Assembly (NCBI GenBank): GCA_965198715.1
Contig: CBDAPV010000001.1
Coordinates: 868,001-932,000 of the forward strand
Length of the DNA stretch: 64,000 nucleotides
Source of the DNA: RH-AL1 sp965198715
GTDB taxonomy: Bacteria > Pseudomonadota > Alphaproteobacteria > Rhizobiales > Beijerinckiaceae
Direction of reading: 5' to 3'
Shown piece after piece: positions 62,665 through 64,000 of this stretch. Every line of letters begins with the position of its first letter. Position 1 is the stretch's first letter. The position numbers and the translations under genes are program-made. The notes below the pieces were generated by a model, which was given only the letters and a program-made list of their open reading frames with translations, made no database searches and was not told the origin of the DNA.

Positions 62665-63420
62665 ATGCTGATGTCGATCAAGAGGTACTTCCGCTTGGCG
62701 GAGCTTGCCGAACGCTGGGGCGTCCAGATGTCCGACCTGGCCTGCTACATCCTGCAGGGCGAGCTGGAAGCCTCGGTCCTGACGATCGCCCTGTCCGCCG
62801 AGATCGGCAGGTTCGAGGAAACGCCCAACGGCATCCTAGCCGTACCGGAAGAGACCATCACCTTGGTCGGTCCTCAGCCCGTGATCGGCTCCGACCTGCG
62901 CGCGATCCTTCATGGCGGCATCCGGCGTTTGACCAGGTTCAAGCCGCGGAGCGCCGACACCTACCTCACGATCGAGGACAGCGATGCGTTGCGAATCTCG
63001 CTCTCCGACGTCCTGGTGACACGGGCAGAACGCGACCGTTTCGAGACCGCCAACGGCTTGGTCTTCGACGAGCCCCCGACCCAAACGAGAGCCGTCGAGG
63101 GCTTCGTCCAGCGCAGCAATTACGCCGAGGTTTTCTTCAACGGCGAGCGCTTCCTTTTCGGCACGTTCCAGGCTCGGGTCGTGCGGCAGCTGCACGAGGC
63201 GGCGGGGACCGCGGATCCATGGCGCACCGGCAAGCTGCTCCTTGTCAACGCCGGCTCCGGATCGGACCGAATGGTCGATCTGTTCAAGTCGAAGCCGACG
63301 TGGCGAAGCCTGATCGCCTCCGACGGCCGCGGCTCCTACCGCCTCAACCTGCCCGACCCGAGCCTGGCACGAACCACGCAGCGGGTCTTCCGCAGGCTGC
63401 GGCTGGTCCATTCCGCATGA
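62665..63420 (+). CDS. Hypothetical element protein
   Basis: 251 residues from ATG 62665 with CAGGAGGATT upstream. It opens MSIKRYFRLAELAERWGVQM, HTH-like, suggesting DNA binding; the rest is unassigned. It follows the peptidase by 14 bases and is probably co-transcribed. Confidence 0.7.
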   Translation: MLMSIKRYFRLAELAERWGVQMSDLACYILQGELEASVLTIALSAEIGRFEETPNGILAVPEETITLVGPQPVIGSDLRAILHGGIRRLTRFKPRSADTYLTIEDSDALRISLSDVLVTRAERDRFETANGLVFDEPPTQTRAVEGFVQRSNYAEVFFNGERFLFGTFQARVVRQLHEAAGTADPWRTGKLLLVNAGSGSDRMVDLFKSKPTWRSLIASDGRGSYRLNLPDPSLARTTQRVFRRLRLVHSA

Positions 63421-63549
63421 GGCAACAACCTCAGTAATTGCCTGATCCCACAGTATATCCCAGCCCTCATCCCACTGTGAGGGGGAAGACAGGCAGTAGT
63501 ACTTGTGGTCTCCTCGTGCTGCGAAGTCATTCGCCTCCAGGAGCACATC

Positions 63550-63798
63550 ATGTCAGCAGCACCAAAGCCTCAGCAGCGCTTGTCGGCAGACGACGCCGAT
63601 CTCGCGCATGGGCCCAGGCACCTCGACCAGAACGATTTGTCCCGGCGCTGGACCATCAGCCCGCGGACACTCGAGCGCTGGCGCTGGCGTCATGAAGGAC
63701 CCGCCTATCTCAAGATCGGAGGCCGCGTCGCCTATCGCCTCGAAGACGTCGAAGCCTACGAGGCCAAACGGATCCGCACGGTCGACGATCACTCGTAG
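63550..63798 (+). CDS. Excisionase-like helix-turn-helix protein (paralogue of 6493-6750)
   Basis: 82 residues. Core LSRRWTISPRTLERWRWRHE, GPAYLKIGGRVAYRLEDVEA matches the first element's protein almost exactly. ATG 63550 follows CAGGAGCACATC. Again placed just before a P-loop gene. Confidence 0.85.
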   Translation: MSAAPKPQQRLSADDADLAHGPRHLDQNDLSRRWTISPRTLERWRWRHEGPAYLKIGGRVAYRLEDVEAYEAKRIRTVDDHS

Positions 63799-63830
63799 GC
63801 TAAAAAGGCGGTACCGCGGGTGTAATCAGG

Positions 63831-64000
63831 ATGACCAGATGGACGGCGCCTGTGAGGCGCTTCGAGCTGATCCCCTTCGACGAGATCCGGGTCGGCGGTG
63901 CGCCTTCCTATCTCGTCAGGGGGCTCATCCCTCGCCACGGATTGACCCTGGTGTTCGGGCCGATGAAGTCCGGAAAGACGTTTTTCATGATCGACGTCAT
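63831..64000 (+). CDS. RepA-like AAA ATPase, N-terminal part
   Basis: The gene runs off the right edge. Visible: FELIPFDEIRVGGAPSYLVR, then GLTLVFGPMKSGKTFFMIDV with Walker A GPMKSGKT, as in AAA_25/RepA-type helicases of mobile elements. Only about 56 residues are seen. It occupies the position that the P4-type primase occupies in element 1. Confidence 0.8.
   Translation, partial: MTRWTAPVRRFELIPFDEIRVGGAPSYLVRGLIPRHGLTLVFGPMKSGKTFFMIDV

Noticed and set aside
1..64000. CRISPR array or rRNA/tRNA genes
   Set aside because: No regularly spaced identical repeats with unique spacers, and no recognisable rRNA or tRNA sequence was seen on either strand.

Overview
The window is high-GC DNA that reads like a member of the alphaproteobacterial order Hyphomicrobiales (Rhizobiales). 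Supporting signs are GC-rich codon use, DUF2924/DUF3489 genes, bacterial Ku beside a LigD-type ligase remnant, a LuxR/LuxI pair, and an N,N-dimethylformamidase operon. Genus is not determinable from the sequence alone (Methylobacterium-, Bosea- or Bradyrhizobium-like are guesses).

Layout. 1-2 kb: end of a PLD-family gene translationally coupled to a hypothetical gene, possibly the edge of a defence island. 2.4-10.2 kb: an integrative element with a DUF2924 - large serine recombinase - KorB/ParB-like HTH cassette, excisionase-like regulators, a P4-type primase/helicase and a ParB-methyltransferase. 10.4-14.6 kb: a probable biological-conflict system, a small adaptor-like ORF followed by a TPR-GreAB-C-PIN protein. 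The two are joined by a canonical -1 slippery heptamer (GGGAAAC) directly before the first stop. 14.7-19.6 kb: a duplicated DUF3489/resolvase region with an IS630 element, a PIN toxin-antitoxin-like pair, a candidate small RNA and four copies of a 29-bp motif. 19.6-30.7 kb: a patchwork of ordinary and small genes: MYG1 family, frameshifted ABC exporter, secreted and membrane micro-proteins, LuxR-LuxI-PhyH quorum-sensing cluster, broken ligase and intact Ku. 30.8-32.4 kb: an AT-richer P-loop ATPase. 32.5-37.5 kb: housekeeping-type genes and several decayed genes, including a LysR gene whose C-terminal half is inverted.

37.6-50.5 kb: a DMF/amide catabolic locus. On the minus strand run a branched-chain-type ABC importer (binding protein, two ATPases, two permeases) and both dimethylformamidase subunits; the small-subunit sequence is in frame with the second permease as one continuous ORF. 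Divergently, a NarL-type response regulator, a cytoplasmic hybrid histidine kinase, a leaderless AmiC-like ligand-binding protein and an FAD amine oxidase-like enzyme form an overlapping operon. Together they could sense, import and hydrolyse DMF (or a related amide) to formate and dimethylamine, then oxidise the amine.

51-59 kb: a type I restriction-modification system with three extra genes (Abi-C-like, DUF6978-like, DUF1828-like) between hsdS and hsdR. 59.2-64 kb: a second DUF2924-recombinase-HTH cassette in the same orientation as the first, followed by an ImmA/IrrE-type peptidase, a hypothetical gene, an excisionase-like regulator and the start of a RepA-like ATPase. The accessory region is therefore bracketed by two related recombinase modules.
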